DNA of 64,000 bases. Origin: Variovorax sp. PAMC28562 (GTDB lineage: Bacteria; Pseudomonadota; Gammaproteobacteria; Burkholderiales; Burkholderiaceae_C). Positions 48,055 through 56,653 of this stretch are shown one piece after another. The notes beneath the pieces were generated by a model. That model had not been told where the DNA came from and did no database searches. It worked only from the letters and a program-made list of their open reading frames with translations. Every line of letters begins with the position of its first letter. The stretch's first letter is position 1. The stretch is from NCBI RefSeq assembly GCF_014303735.1, contig NZ_CP060296.1, positions 4,629,529-4,693,528 of the forward strand. Reading direction: 5' to 3'. The translations under genes were made by a program, and so were the position numbers.

Positions 48055-49274
48055 AGATCCTGGTTTATGGAATTAACTTTGCACCTGAATTAACCGGCAT
48101 CGGCAAGTATTCAGCGGAGATGGCCGCGTGGTTGGCGGCTGCGGGCCACGAGGTGCGGGTTGTCACCGCACCTCCCTATTATCCGAAATGGGCGGTATGG
48201 CCCGGCTATCACGCTGGCCGGTACAGCAGTGAAACATGGCAAGGCGTGACCGTGTTCCGTGCGCCGGTTTGGGTTCCACGCAAGCCGACCGGCCTGACGC
48301 GCGTAATTCATCTCGCCAGCTTCGCGCTGGCCAGCATTCCGTCGTTGCTGGCGCAATGGCGCTGGCGACCCGACGTGGTCTGGTTGGCCGAACCTCCCCT
48401 CTTCTGCGCACCGGCCGCCGTCGCTTTCGCACGACTCGTTTCAGCCAAAGCATGGCTGCACATCCAGGACTATGAAGTCGACGCCGCCTTCGACCTTGGT
48501 CTTCTCAAAGGCCGATGGGTGCGGCGTATGGTCATGGGCGGTGAGCGCTGGCTGATGCGTCGCTTCGATCGTGTGTCGACCATTTCCGAGCGGATGCTCC
48601 AGCGCGCAAGCGACAAGGGCGTCGATTCATCACGGCTTGTCTCGCTGCCGAACTGGGTCGATGTTTCGGCGATTCGACCGTTGACCCACTCTAGTCCGTA
48701 CCGCGCGGAGCTCGGCATTCCCGACGACGCGATCGTGGCGCTCTACTCGGGAAACATGGGCGGCAAGCAAGGGCTGGAAGTGCTGTCCGAAGCAGCCAGT
48801 CATTTGAAAGCCGTACCCGGTATCGTGTTCGTGCTGTGCGGCAACGGGTCGGGGCGCGCTGACCTGATGCAACGCTGCAGCGGACTTCCGAATGTCAAGT
48901 TCATCGAACTGCAGCCGCTTGAGCGGCTCGGCGATCTGTTGGGCCTTGCCGACATTCACCTGTTGCCGCAACGCGCCGACGCTGCCGATCTCGTGATGCC
49001 TTCCAAGCTCACCGGCATGTTGAGCAGCGGTCGCGCAGTCATTGCCACCGCGCATGCCGACACCGAACTGGGGAAGGTCGTCATGCAATGTGGCGCACTC
49101 GTACCACCGGACGACGCCAAGGCGTTGGCCGACCGCATCGAGTGGCTGGCGGGGCAGCCCGAGCTGCGACGCGAGATGGGCGTGAAGGCGCGGCGTTACG
49201 CTGAAACGTGCATCGCCAAAGACGCAGTGCTTGCGAAGTTCGATCGCGACCTGCTCGCCTGTCGGGCAACCTGA
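48051..49274 (+). CDS. wcaI: Glycosyltransferase WcaI-like (putative fucosyltransferase)
   Basis: The product has 407 residues from a GTG start at 48051 (overlap TGA 48052-48054). The opening VYGINFAPELTGIGKYSAEMAAWLAAAGHEVRVVTAPPYYPKW is the hallmark of the WcaI group, annotated in colanic acid synthesis as a fucosyltransferase. The donor domain includes YSGNMGGKQGLEVL and VMPSKLTGMLSSGRAVIATA. Co-occurrence with gmd-fcl fits fucose transfer, but this is inference. It is last in the plus-strand operon, 61 bases before the shared terminator. Confidence 0.82.
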   Translation: MKILVYGINFAPELTGIGKYSAEMAAWLAAAGHEVRVVTAPPYYPKWAVWPGYHAGRYSSETWQGVTVFRAPVWVPRKPTGLTRVIHLASFALASIPSLLAQWRWRPDVVWLAEPPLFCAPAAVAFARLVSAKAWLHIQDYEVDAAFDLGLLKGRWVRRMVMGGERWLMRRFDRVSTISERMLQRASDKGVDSSRLVSLPNWVDVSAIRPLTHSSPYRAELGIPDDAIVALYSGNMGGKQGLEVLSEAASHLKAVPGIVFVLCGNGSGRADLMQRCSGLPNVKFIELQPLERLGDLLGLADIHLLPQRADAADLVMPSKLTGMLSSGRAVIATAHADTELGKVVMQCGALVPPDDAKALADRIEWLAGQPELRREMGVKARRYAETCIAKDAVLAKFDRDLLACRAT

Positions 49275-49335
49275 TCGACCAGGTGACCTGGTCAACGCCG
49301 ACGACTGCACCGCAATGTCGACGAAGACACCAGAC

Positions 49336-49367
49336 AATAAAAAAGGGCCTTGCGGCCCTTTTTTATT
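49336..49367. terminator. Bidirectional terminator between the convergent exopolysaccharide operons
   Basis: A perfect 14-bp inverted repeat AATAAAAAAGGGCC/GGCCCTTTTTTATT (49336-49349 with 49354-49367) encloses a TTGC loop. It gives a T-tract on both strands. It contains the wzc stop codon (49363-49365). Confidence 0.93.
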
Positions 49368-51627
49368 GCTCCTCTGGAAGGATGCTCTCGTAGTTGTAGT
49401 TGGTGTACCGGTAGCGTCCGTACTTGTAGGCCCCATACCCCTGCCGACTCGGTTCGATCGCATTCAGCAAGACGCCGTTGGCCGCCTTGCCGCCCAGCGC
49501 CAGCCGGCGCGTGGCCTCCTTCAACTCGCCCATTGTCGAGGTGTGCGCACGGGCCACCAGCAGCACCGTGCCTGCATGCGTCGCCACTGCGGCGGTATCG
49601 GCTGCCACCAGCACCGGCGGCGTATCGATGATCACCAGGTCGTATTGCTCGGAGAGCTTTTCAAGAATGGTGTTGAACGAGTCGGACAGCAGCAGTTCAC
49701 CCGGGTTAGGCGGCAGTTGTCCGGTCGCCAGCAAGTCGAGGTTTGGAATGACCTGCTTGTGAACAGTCTGCTGAATCGTCAAGCTGCCGGCGATGAGTTC
49801 AGAGAGGCCGCCGTGGCGCTGCAGACCCATGTACTGATGGATGTGTCCACGGCGCAGATCGGCGTCGATCAGCAGCGTGCGTTTACCCGCTGCGGCCATC
49901 AGCGCCGCGAAATTTGCGGTGACGAAGCTCTTGCCGACGCCAGGTGTCGCGCCGGTAATCATCACCCGGTTGTTGGGCGACTCGAGCATCGCGAACTGCA
50001 TGGCGGTGCGGAGACTGCGCAGGCTTTCGATCGCCAGATCGTCCGGCCGCTCGATGGCGAGCAACCTGACGCCGGTCGCACCGGTCAGTCGACGTTGCGC
50101 AATGCCCTTTTGTGCCGGGCTCAACGGAATGCTCGAGAAAACCGGCAGTCCGATGTTCATTTCCAATTCATGCGGGTCACGAATGCGTTGCTCGACCAAT
50201 GCATTTCGGATGAAGGCAGCCAGGATGCCGAGGAACAGGCCCAGCACCAGAGCGATGAGCACGATCATGCTGCGCTGTGGCTTGACTGGCGAATCCGGCA
50301 CGGTCGCACTGTCGAGCAGTCGCACATTGCCGACCTTGCCTTCTTTGACCAGTCGCAGTTGCAGCGCTTGATTGAGCAGGGATTGGTAGAGCGTCGTGTT
50401 GACGGTCACGTCGCGTTGCATGCGAACGGCATCCTGCTGAATGCCCGGCAACGCCTTGATGCGTCCCTGGACATCGTTGATGTCGCGACTGAGTGCTGCC
50501 ACCTGCGCATCGAGAGTCTGCACCAGCGGGTGATTGGACGTGAAGCGCGCTTCGAGTTCACGACGACGTTGCTGCGCCTCGAGCAGCTTGGTCTGACGGT
50601 CGACGGCGGTTGCCAGCACCAGCTTGGCTTCTTCGTCGAATGCGACGGTGCCCTTCTGGTTGCGATAGCTGTTGTAGAGCTGCTCGGACTCCTCGAGCTG
50701 GCGCTTGTACTGCGGCAGTTGAACATCCAGGAATGCCAGCGTCTTTTGCGCTTCGGCCGCTTTGCGCTCGATATTCTGGCGAACGTACTGGCTGCCGATC
50801 GCGTTCAGGATCTGCGTGACCTTGATGGGATCAGGATCTTGCAACGTCGCGCTGATCACGCTCGTTTGCTTGCCCTTTTCGGCCAGCACCAGTCGGGACT
50901 GCAACGTCTCGATGGTGGATTGCTTTGACAAACGAAGCACGCGGAACTGCGCGCCGGCTTTGCCCAGCAACTCCGCGACGGTGAACTCAATGGGCCCTTG
51001 TGGCGTGTCGGCCTTCAGCAGTGCTCCGACTTTGCCGGTCAGCACTTCACTCCAGCCCTTGCGTTCCAGCGTGTAGGCGCCGTCGCCCTTGGCCGTCAGG
51101 ATGAACTCGCTCGGCTCCAGCGCCGGCGGCACTTCGAAGCGTGAGACAACGATCTTTTCGGTTCCCGACACGTAGCCGCCAAAACCGAGGAAGCCCGGGT
51201 TAGAAAGTTGCGTCGCGTGACGCGACAGCCATCCACCAATCAGCGGCGCATAGCGCGGATAGGCGTCGACATACAGTTTGGTGGCCTCCACCGCCTGGCC
51301 GACGATCATTCGTGAGCGCAGGATTTCGATTTCGGCGCTGGCTGGCGTTTTCACGTCGAACTGCGCGTTGGCCTCGCCCAGGAAACTCTTGTTGGCGTTG
51401 TTGTTCTCTTCTTCGACCTGAATCAGCAGGTTCGACTCGTAGATAGGCTGACTCAACAAGGCGTACGCGACGCCGATGGCGAGCACCACCGCAGTGATGG
51501 CTGCCACCAGCCACTTGTTGGCGAGCAGAATGTCCAGGTAGTGACCAAGATCGACGTCGTCGTCATCGCCACGGCTGGAAGTGCTGGACGGAGTCAGCGT
51601 CGAATGGGAGGTGAGTGTGGAGTTCAT
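49363..51627 (-). CDS. wzc: Tyrosine-protein kinase / chain-length regulator Wzc
   Basis: Wzc is an inner-membrane polysaccharide co-polymerase and BY-kinase controlling polymer length and export with Wza. The ATG at 51627 (MNSTLTSHSTLTPS) overlaps the wzb stop and gives 754 residues. A Wzz domain lies between membrane helices near 40-60 and 440-460. The cytoplasmic kinase has Walker A GATPGVGKS (Lys566), Walker A' LLIDADLRRG and Walker B LVIIDTPPV. The tail has a tyrosine cluster (YGAYKYGRYRYTNYNY), the usual autophosphorylation site. The bidirectional terminator covers the stop. Confidence 0.95.
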   Translation of the reverse strand: MNSTLTSHSTLTPSSTSSRGDDDDVDLGHYLDILLANKWLVAAITAVVLAIGVAYALLSQPIYESNLLIQVEEENNNANKSFLGEANAQFDVKTPASAEIEILRSRMIVGQAVEATKLYVDAYPRYAPLIGGWLSRHATQLSNPGFLGFGGYVSGTEKIVVSRFEVPPALEPSEFILTAKGDGAYTLERKGWSEVLTGKVGALLKADTPQGPIEFTVAELLGKAGAQFRVLRLSKQSTIETLQSRLVLAEKGKQTSVISATLQDPDPIKVTQILNAIGSQYVRQNIERKAAEAQKTLAFLDVQLPQYKRQLEESEQLYNSYRNQKGTVAFDEEAKLVLATAVDRQTKLLEAQQRRRELEARFTSNHPLVQTLDAQVAALSRDINDVQGRIKALPGIQQDAVRMQRDVTVNTTLYQSLLNQALQLRLVKEGKVGNVRLLDSATVPDSPVKPQRSMIVLIALVLGLFLGILAAFIRNALVEQRIRDPHELEMNIGLPVFSSIPLSPAQKGIAQRRLTGATGVRLLAIERPDDLAIESLRSLRTAMQFAMLESPNNRVMITGATPGVGKSFVTANFAALMAAAGKRTLLIDADLRRGHIHQYMGLQRHGGLSELIAGSLTIQQTVHKQVIPNLDLLATGQLPPNPGELLLSDSFNTILEKLSEQYDLVIIDTPPVLVAADTAAVATHAGTVLLVARAHTSTMGELKEATRRLALGGKAANGVLLNAIEPSRQGYGAYKYGRYRYTNYNYESILPEEQ

Positions 51628-52064
51628 CGGCTGGATGCTTTTGTAATGCGTTGGACCCAATGCCGGGCACCGGCTTCTATTTGCGCGAGAGATGCTTGAA
51701 ACACTTCGCGTGGTCGGCGGTACGGATCAGGCACGTCCTGCCCGTTCTGTCCGGCCATCTGAAAAACTTTTCCGTTGGTGAAGGGATAGCGCTCGTGCAT
51801 GGCACGCCGCTGGTTGCGCTCCATGACAAGAATCACGTCGGCACGCTGGCACATGTCGAGGCTGATTTGGCGCGCCCTGTGCGCGTCGATGTCGATGCCC
51901 TTCTCGCGCATCAACTCTTTGGCCACCGGGTCCGCCGGATAGCCGATCAACGCACCCAGGCCGGCCGAACTCACGTCGCGCCCGGGCAAGGCAGCAGCCA
52001 TCAGGCCTTCGGCCATGGGACTGCGACAGATGTTTCCGGTGCACACGATGAGGATGTTCCGCAT
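51624..52064 (-). CDS. wzb: Low-molecular-weight protein-tyrosine phosphatase Wzb
   Basis: Wzb dephosphorylates the tyrosine cluster of Wzc, and the phosphorylation cycle is needed for polymer assembly. The 146-residue product starts with the P-loop CTGNICRSP (Cys8, Arg14). The general acid is Asp113 in VPDPYRRP. It lies 28 bases after wza and overlaps wzc by four bases, the standard wza-wzb-wzc order. Confidence 0.95.
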   Translation of the reverse strand: MRNILIVCTGNICRSPMAEGLMAAALPGRDVSSAGLGALIGYPADPVAKELMREKGIDIDAHRARQISLDMCQRADVILVMERNQRRAMHERYPFTNGKVFQMAGQNGQDVPDPYRRPREVFQASLAQIEAGARHWVQRITKASSR

Positions 52065-52092
52065 GGGGTTGTTGTTACGCGACCTGAACCTG

Positions 52093-53259
52093 TTACTTGT
52101 AGGTTCCGCGAACCAGATTCGCGCCTTGCGCCGACGGCAGGATCAAATTGACGATGCGACTCCAGCGCACCAACTCGACCGGGTCGACAAAGACGACGTC
52201 TTTGGGCTGCAAGGCGAAGCCATCGGCCATCGCCAACGCCAATGCGTTGCGTGCATCGAGATGGAAAATCGCCTGGCCGCCTTTAGGAAGGTTGCGGACC
52301 ACGTAGATCTGACGCGGATTGGCCGTACCCAGGTCGACGCCGCCGACTTCGCTCAGTGCGTCGTTCAGGCTCAAACGACCATTTCGCATCAGCACGGCGG
52401 CTGGGCGCAACACCTCACCCATCACGGAAATCTTGCTGTCTTCACGGTTGCGCACGGTCACCATGTCGCCGCTGCGCAGCGGAATTCGCGTGGGGTCAAC
52501 ACCCACCTCAGCCATACCCATCAAGTCGATAGACGTCGTTACCCCATCGCGGGTCAGCGTCACAAAAGACCGGTCTCCTGTCGGCGTAATGCCACCAGCA
52601 CGGCTGATGGCTTCAGGCAAAGTCATCGGAATGTCGGTAAAAACTTGCAGGCCCGGAACACGCACTTCGCCTTCGACATAGGCGCGCTTGCTACGAAACG
52701 CTTGAACGCGGACGTTGACTTGCGGCTCCTTGAATACGCGCTGCAGTCGTTTGGTGACAACGTCTTCGAGTTCCTGCACCGTCATCCCCGCCACCTTGAG
52801 GGTGCCGGCGTACGGAAAGCTCAGTTGCCCGGTGTTGGACACGATAAAACCCGGTGCCGGCGAGACGCTGGCGGGGTCAGCCACGGTCGTTGCAGGAATC
52901 GCACTCGAAATGATTTCAGGATGGTCGAAAACGGTGATGCCGACGACATCGCCGGGACCGAGGCGGTAGACCTCGGGTTCGCCGAGCAGTTTTGCGACGT
53001 CCTGCGGGAGCGTTGTACGGCGCGATGATGTCAGCGTACGCAAAAGCTCAGGGTTGATCTCCGAGACGGAGCCTTCGGGTGGAAGATCAGGATTGACCAC
53101 TCCGCCACTTGCCGCATTGGCCTTGGCTGCATTGTCTTTGACCTCACGCACGGCGCTGCTGGTCGATTCATAGCCAGGTCCAATTGCAGCGCAACCCGAC
53201 ACCGCAAGCAGTACCAGACCAGACGCCGCCAACGCGACAGATGTGTAAATTCGTTTCAA
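52093..53259 (-). CDS. wza: Outer-membrane polysaccharide export lipoprotein Wza
   Basis: Wza forms the octameric outer-membrane channel for polysaccharide export. I prefer the TTG at 53259. It follows GGGGGT and yields a compact lipoprotein signal (KRIYTSVALAASGLVLLAVSGC) with lipid-bearing Cys23. An ATG at 53340 or 53319 would place about 20-27 extra residues, some hydrophobic, before the signal. The product has 388 residues. The polysaccharide export domain (YRLGPGDVVGITVFDHPEI) is followed by SLBB-type repeats (YVEGEVRVPGLQVFTDIPMTLPEAI and ISVMGEVLRPAAVLM). It is first of the minus-strand export operon. Confidence 0.92.
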   Translation of the reverse strand: MKRIYTSVALAASGLVLLAVSGCAAIGPGYESTSSAVREVKDNAAKANAASGGVVNPDLPPEGSVSEINPELLRTLTSSRRTTLPQDVAKLLGEPEVYRLGPGDVVGITVFDHPEIISSAIPATTVADPASVSPAPGFIVSNTGQLSFPYAGTLKVAGMTVQELEDVVTKRLQRVFKEPQVNVRVQAFRSKRAYVEGEVRVPGLQVFTDIPMTLPEAISRAGGITPTGDRSFVTLTRDGVTTSIDLMGMAEVGVDPTRIPLRSGDMVTVRNREDSKISVMGEVLRPAAVLMRNGRLSLNDALSEVGGVDLGTANPRQIYVVRNLPKGGQAIFHLDARNALALAMADGFALQPKDVVFVDPVELVRWSRIVNLILPSAQGANLVRGTYK

Positions 53260-53304
53260 TCCGGACCCCCGAAATCGCAGTAAAAATGAATACTTTTGCA
53301 AACA

Positions 53305-53360
53305 GTTACGACTGTACATCACGTAACGCCAAAACCTCAAGTTGTTTCGGGGTGTACATC
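53305..53360. promoter_or_regulatory. Repeats upstream of wza, candidate operator region
   Basis: The octamer TGTACATC occurs at 53313-53320 and 53353-53360, exactly 40 bases apart. The first copy sits inside an inverted repeat GTTACG/CGTAAC (53305-53310, 53322-53327). The whole 53260-53450 stretch is AT-rich compared with the flanking genes and carries the wza promoter. A regulator site is inferred from the helical-phase spacing. Confidence 0.4.
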
Positions 53361-53442
53361 GTTTGATGGAGAAACGTGAACTTTCGCACTAATTGCAAAA
53401 ATCCACAAAATCTCGCTTTCGCCCTTTTCCAGTCACGTTTTT

Positions 53443-53463
53443 TAGCTATCGAATAGATAGCAA
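53443..53463. repeat. Short palindromic element TTGCTATC...GATAGC
   Basis: GCTATC/GATAGC (53445-53450 with 53456-53461) with a 5-base centre lies 3' of hemY. Read on the minus strand it begins TTGCTATC, like the element at 5556-5575. It is not followed by a T-tract on the hemY-coding strand, so it is a poor terminator. Confidence 0.5.
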
Positions 53464-53488
53464 CGCGCTCCGAAAAAGTCTGGTGCGA

Positions 53489-54763
53489 TCAGGGCGTTTC
53501 TGTCTGCGCAGCGCGTTTCCACGCCACGGTTGCCTGATCGGTGTCGTCACGCGCCTCGGCGAGGGTTGCGAGTGCCTGCCAGGAGCGCCTGTAAAGGCCT
53601 GCGTCCTGCATGCCATTGCCGGCTTGCGTCAGCAATTGTTGGGCCTTGCCCCAAAGCTGCCGCTTCATGCAGGCCATGCCCGCGAGGTACTGCAGGTTCG
53701 GGTCGCGCGGGTTGTTGCGCTGCGCCAATTCGATGCGCGCCAGCCATTCCGCGTCTACAGAGTCCAGCCCCGCTTCCAGGGCGCGAGCCAGCTTCACGCG
53801 CAGACTGTCGCTTACGCTCTGCGGCTGTTCGACCATTCGGGTCCAGGCCGGCAACAACCAGCCTCGGGCAATGGCGAGGTCGCCGCGCAACAGCGCCATG
53901 CGCTGAGCACCATGGATCGCAACCTCGGGCATTTCTCGCTCGGAGGGCTCCAGTTTCCCCCAGGCGCTCTGGAGCTGCGCCGGATCGTGCGCACTGGACA
54001 GCAACTCGGTCGCCAGGCCGCGCACGATGCTCTCCGCCGCTGCATTTGAAAACGCCCGATGCTTGGCCAGCAGCCGCGCTGTCTCGAGAGCCTCGAGCGT
54101 GCGCCGGTCGAGGCGCGCCGCCTTGAGCCGCAAGCGCAGCGCCAGGGTGCGCCGCTGCGCGCCTTGGGGCAACTCTTCGAGTCGCGCCAGCGCCGCCGGT
54201 GCGTCGCGGTCTTCAAGTGCCCAGCGCGCGGCGCGCAACTGGACGCCTTCGCGCGTCTCGGGTGCCGGCAACGCATTGCGATCGACACTTTCGTTCAACG
54301 CCTGCTGCAAATGTGCGTCGCGGGCGGGCCGGTCTTGCAGGGCTTGGGCGCTCTCTGCCGCCAGAAGATGCGACAGCACCCTCACTTGCTGCGCCTGAGG
54401 TAGCCGGGCGTCGAGTGTCTTTTCCTGCATCAATGCTGCTTGCGCCGCCTTCCGGGCGCGCGAGAACCGGCCGGCAATCAACTGCGCCAGAGCGTCGAGC
54501 AAGGCGCCATAAAGGGCTCGCTCCTTTTGCTGCATACGCCATTGCCGCGCCTGCACCGGCAACGAGAACAAAGCCGACAGGCCGCGCAACGCGAGGTGCA
54601 GCAGCATGAAGGCGGCGACCAGGAGCAGCAGCACCAGGTTCAGCGACAGGTCGACTCGCCATGGCGGCCAGAAGACAGTGATCGTGCCCTGGTTGTTGCC
54701 CGCGAACAGCGCCACGGCCGCCGCAATGCCGAAAAGCGCCAGGAGCCAAAGAGCAGCACGCAT
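53489..54763 (-). CDS. hemY: HemY protein, heme-biosynthesis-associated TPR membrane protein
   Basis: The product has 424 residues. Two N-terminal membrane helices (about 3-20 and 38-60) flank the family signature NNQGTITVFWPPWRVDLSLN. A cytosolic or periplasmic helical repeat (TPR) region fills the rest. It belongs to the proteobacterial HemY family encoded with hemC-hemD-hemX. It is not the protoporphyrinogen oxidase also called HemY in Bacillus. Its precise role in heme synthesis is not established. It is 7 bases after hemX. AT-rich intergenic DNA follows it. Confidence 0.92.
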   Translation of the reverse strand: MRAALWLLALFGIAAAVALFAGNNQGTITVFWPPWRVDLSLNLVLLLLVAAFMLLHLALRGLSALFSLPVQARQWRMQQKERALYGALLDALAQLIAGRFSRARKAAQAALMQEKTLDARLPQAQQVRVLSHLLAAESAQALQDRPARDAHLQQALNESVDRNALPAPETREGVQLRAARWALEDRDAPAALARLEELPQGAQRRTLALRLRLKAARLDRRTLEALETARLLAKHRAFSNAAAESIVRGLATELLSSAHDPAQLQSAWGKLEPSEREMPEVAIHGAQRMALLRGDLAIARGWLLPAWTRMVEQPQSVSDSLRVKLARALEAGLDSVDAEWLARIELAQRNNPRDPNLQYLAGMACMKRQLWGKAQQLLTQAGNGMQDAGLYRRSWQALATLAEARDDTDQATVAWKRAAQTETP

Positions 54764-54770
54764 CGGCGGT

Positions 54771-55874
54771 TCAGCGTCCTGCTGCTGCGGTCGCGATAGC
54801 CGCCAGCGTGTCGTCGATGCGCGGTGGCTCGGTCGACTTGACCTGCGCCTGCAGTTGCTGCACCAGCGTTGCCGCGGCCTGCGTACGGCGCGACGCGGGG
54901 TCGAAGTACCGGTTCAGCGTGGCCGATACCGTGCCGAGCTCGGTGCGGGCGTTGTCGACCTGCCGCGACATCAACGCCAACCTGACATTGAGCAACTTGA
55001 GCTTCAAGTTTTCGCGCAAGAAAAAGGTTTGGTCGGGGGCGAGCAGTACCGATTCAGGTCGCTCAATGCGCCCGACGCGCAGCAACGACCGCGCCTCGCT
55101 TCGTGCGATCAGCAGCGCGCGTTGCCACCAGGGCGCGTCCGTCGGCACAGGTTCGGCCTCCCATGGATTGGCGCCCGCCCCACGCATCGCGACCGCGTTG
55201 ACCGTCGGCAGATCGTCGACGCCGCGCGTCAGGTCGTCGAGCTTGCGCAGGGCCTCGCCGCTGTCGGTACTCGCAGTGCTGCGAATGCGGTCGGCATCGC
55301 GCTGCATCGCGCGTTGCAACGGTCCTAGCCGCGGTTGCGCAGCGCGCGTGATGCGCAGATCGCCGGCCTTCAACGCGGCAAGCAAAGGCTCGGTATTGCC
55401 CGTGACTTCCGCCTGCTGCAGTGCCAGCCGCACGGCGGATTCGATGTCGACGACCAGGTTCTCGTCGCGCGATCGCGACAGGCTCTGCATCAGGTCTTCA
55501 AGCTGCGAGCGCTGCAGAGCAACTTCGCCGACACGCGTTTCTGTGAGCGCGAGGCGAGCAGCCGTGTCGCGCACCGTCTCTTGCGCTTGCCGGGCCAGCG
55601 CGCGCGCTTCGGCCGCTTGCATCAAGGCATCGGCGCTTTGACGCGCCAGTTGCTCCTGCATGCCGCTGACTTTTTGCCACAGCACGATACAGAGCACGAG
55701 CGCGAGAAACGCCACGATGGCGAGCAAGCCGACGACGATGCGGGACAGCATCGCAGCTGCGATCGAAGGTGTGACACCGAGCGGGGCACGAACCGTTGCT
55801 GGCGCAGATGCGGGTTGGGCGATAGGCGCGATCGGCTCTGGCGAAAGATCGTCCGACGGGAGGGCAGCGCTCAT
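54771..55874 (-). CDS. hemX: HemX-like membrane protein
   Basis: The product has 367 residues. A proline/alanine-rich cytoplasmic start precedes one membrane helix (about 44-66, RIVVGLLAIVAFLALVLCIVLW). A long coiled-coil region follows (about 70-140), then the conserved domain containing PWWQRALLIARSEARSLLRVGRIERPE. In many proteobacteria this protein is encoded or fused with uroporphyrinogen-III synthase; here it is separate, with its ATG overlapping the hemD stop by four bases. It was once described as a uroporphyrinogen methylase, but it lacks a SAM-binding motif. Confidence 0.9.
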   Translation of the reverse strand: MSAALPSDDLSPEPIAPIAQPASAPATVRAPLGVTPSIAAAMLSRIVVGLLAIVAFLALVLCIVLWQKVSGMQEQLARQSADALMQAAEARALARQAQETVRDTAARLALTETRVGEVALQRSQLEDLMQSLSRSRDENLVVDIESAVRLALQQAEVTGNTEPLLAALKAGDLRITRAAQPRLGPLQRAMQRDADRIRSTASTDSGEALRKLDDLTRGVDDLPTVNAVAMRGAGANPWEAEPVPTDAPWWQRALLIARSEARSLLRVGRIERPESVLLAPDQTFFLRENLKLKLLNVRLALMSRQVDNARTELGTVSATLNRYFDPASRRTQAAATLVQQLQAQVKSTEPPRIDDTLAAIATAAAGR

Positions 55875-56641
55875 GCCAACGATTCTATCGAGGCGACCAG
55901 CGCTTCTTTGAGCGGTTGAGAGAGCACGACCGTGCCAAAACCCGTTGCCCTCGCCGCATCAGCGATGCGCGCGTGCGTCGCGATCGCAAGCGCCTTGCCC
56001 CATAAAGTATTCGGCAACGCGCGTCGCAGATTGCCGATTGCTTCCGAGCTGCTAAAAAGCCAGATCGCGCCGCCCTCGGCACCGTCGGCAGCGATGGCCA
56101 ACGCAGCGCTGTCGAATGCTGGCGGCAAGCGACGGTAGGCCACCACGGTGTCGTAAGACGCCTGCGCCATTTCGATCTCGTGCGCCAACCAATCGCGTCC
56201 TGCGGCATTACCGGCCGCATCGCCGCCGCGAACGATCAGCAAGCGCGCGCCCGGCGTTACCTGTGGGCGCACCAGAGCCCAAAGCGCTTCAGAGTCGAAA
56301 TTGTTGGTGACCGCATCCGGCGCATCGATGGCACCTGACGCTACCCCTGCGTTACGCAGCGCGCGTGCGGTGCCGGGGCCGGTCGCCCAGCAGCGCAGCG
56401 TCACCGGCACCTCGCCCGGTCGCAGACGGAAGAACTCTTCCACCGCGTTGGCACTGACGAACATCACCGCGGCGTAGCCCGCGGCCCGCGCCCATGCTGC
56501 GCGCAGGGGCTCGAAGTCGGCCACCGGCGCGATGTCTATCAGCGGCAACGCCACGGCATCGAGCCCCGCGTTGCGCAGGTCATCGACCCATCGAGTGGCT
56601 TCCCGCGCCGGCCGCGTGACGATGACGCGCGTCGCACTCAT
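55871..56641 (-). CDS. hemD: Uroporphyrinogen-III synthase
   Basis: HemD closes hydroxymethylbilane to uroporphyrinogen III with inversion of ring D. The product has 256 residues. The family is weakly conserved in sequence. Recognisable points are the opening RVIVTRPAREATRWVDDLRNAGLDAVALPLIDI, FVSANAVEEFF, LLIVRGGDAAG, and the late WLFSSSEAIGNL. Position directly after hemC (12-base gap) and before hemX makes the call firm. Confidence 0.93.
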   Translation of the reverse strand: MSATRVIVTRPAREATRWVDDLRNAGLDAVALPLIDIAPVADFEPLRAAWARAAGYAAVMFVSANAVEEFFRLRPGEVPVTLRCWATGPGTARALRNAGVASGAIDAPDAVTNNFDSEALWALVRPQVTPGARLLIVRGGDAAGNAAGRDWLAHEIEMAQASYDTVVAYRRLPPAFDSAALAIAADGAEGGAIWLFSSSEAIGNLRRALPNTLWGKALAIATHARIADAARATGFGTVVLSQPLKEALVASIESLA

Positions 56642-56653
56642 GGCGGTGTGCCT

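Noticed and set aside
49231..50928. Plus-strand open frame of 565 codons across the terminator and antisense to wzc
   Set aside because: It runs through a perfect terminator and opposite a clear kinase gene, with no domain signature.
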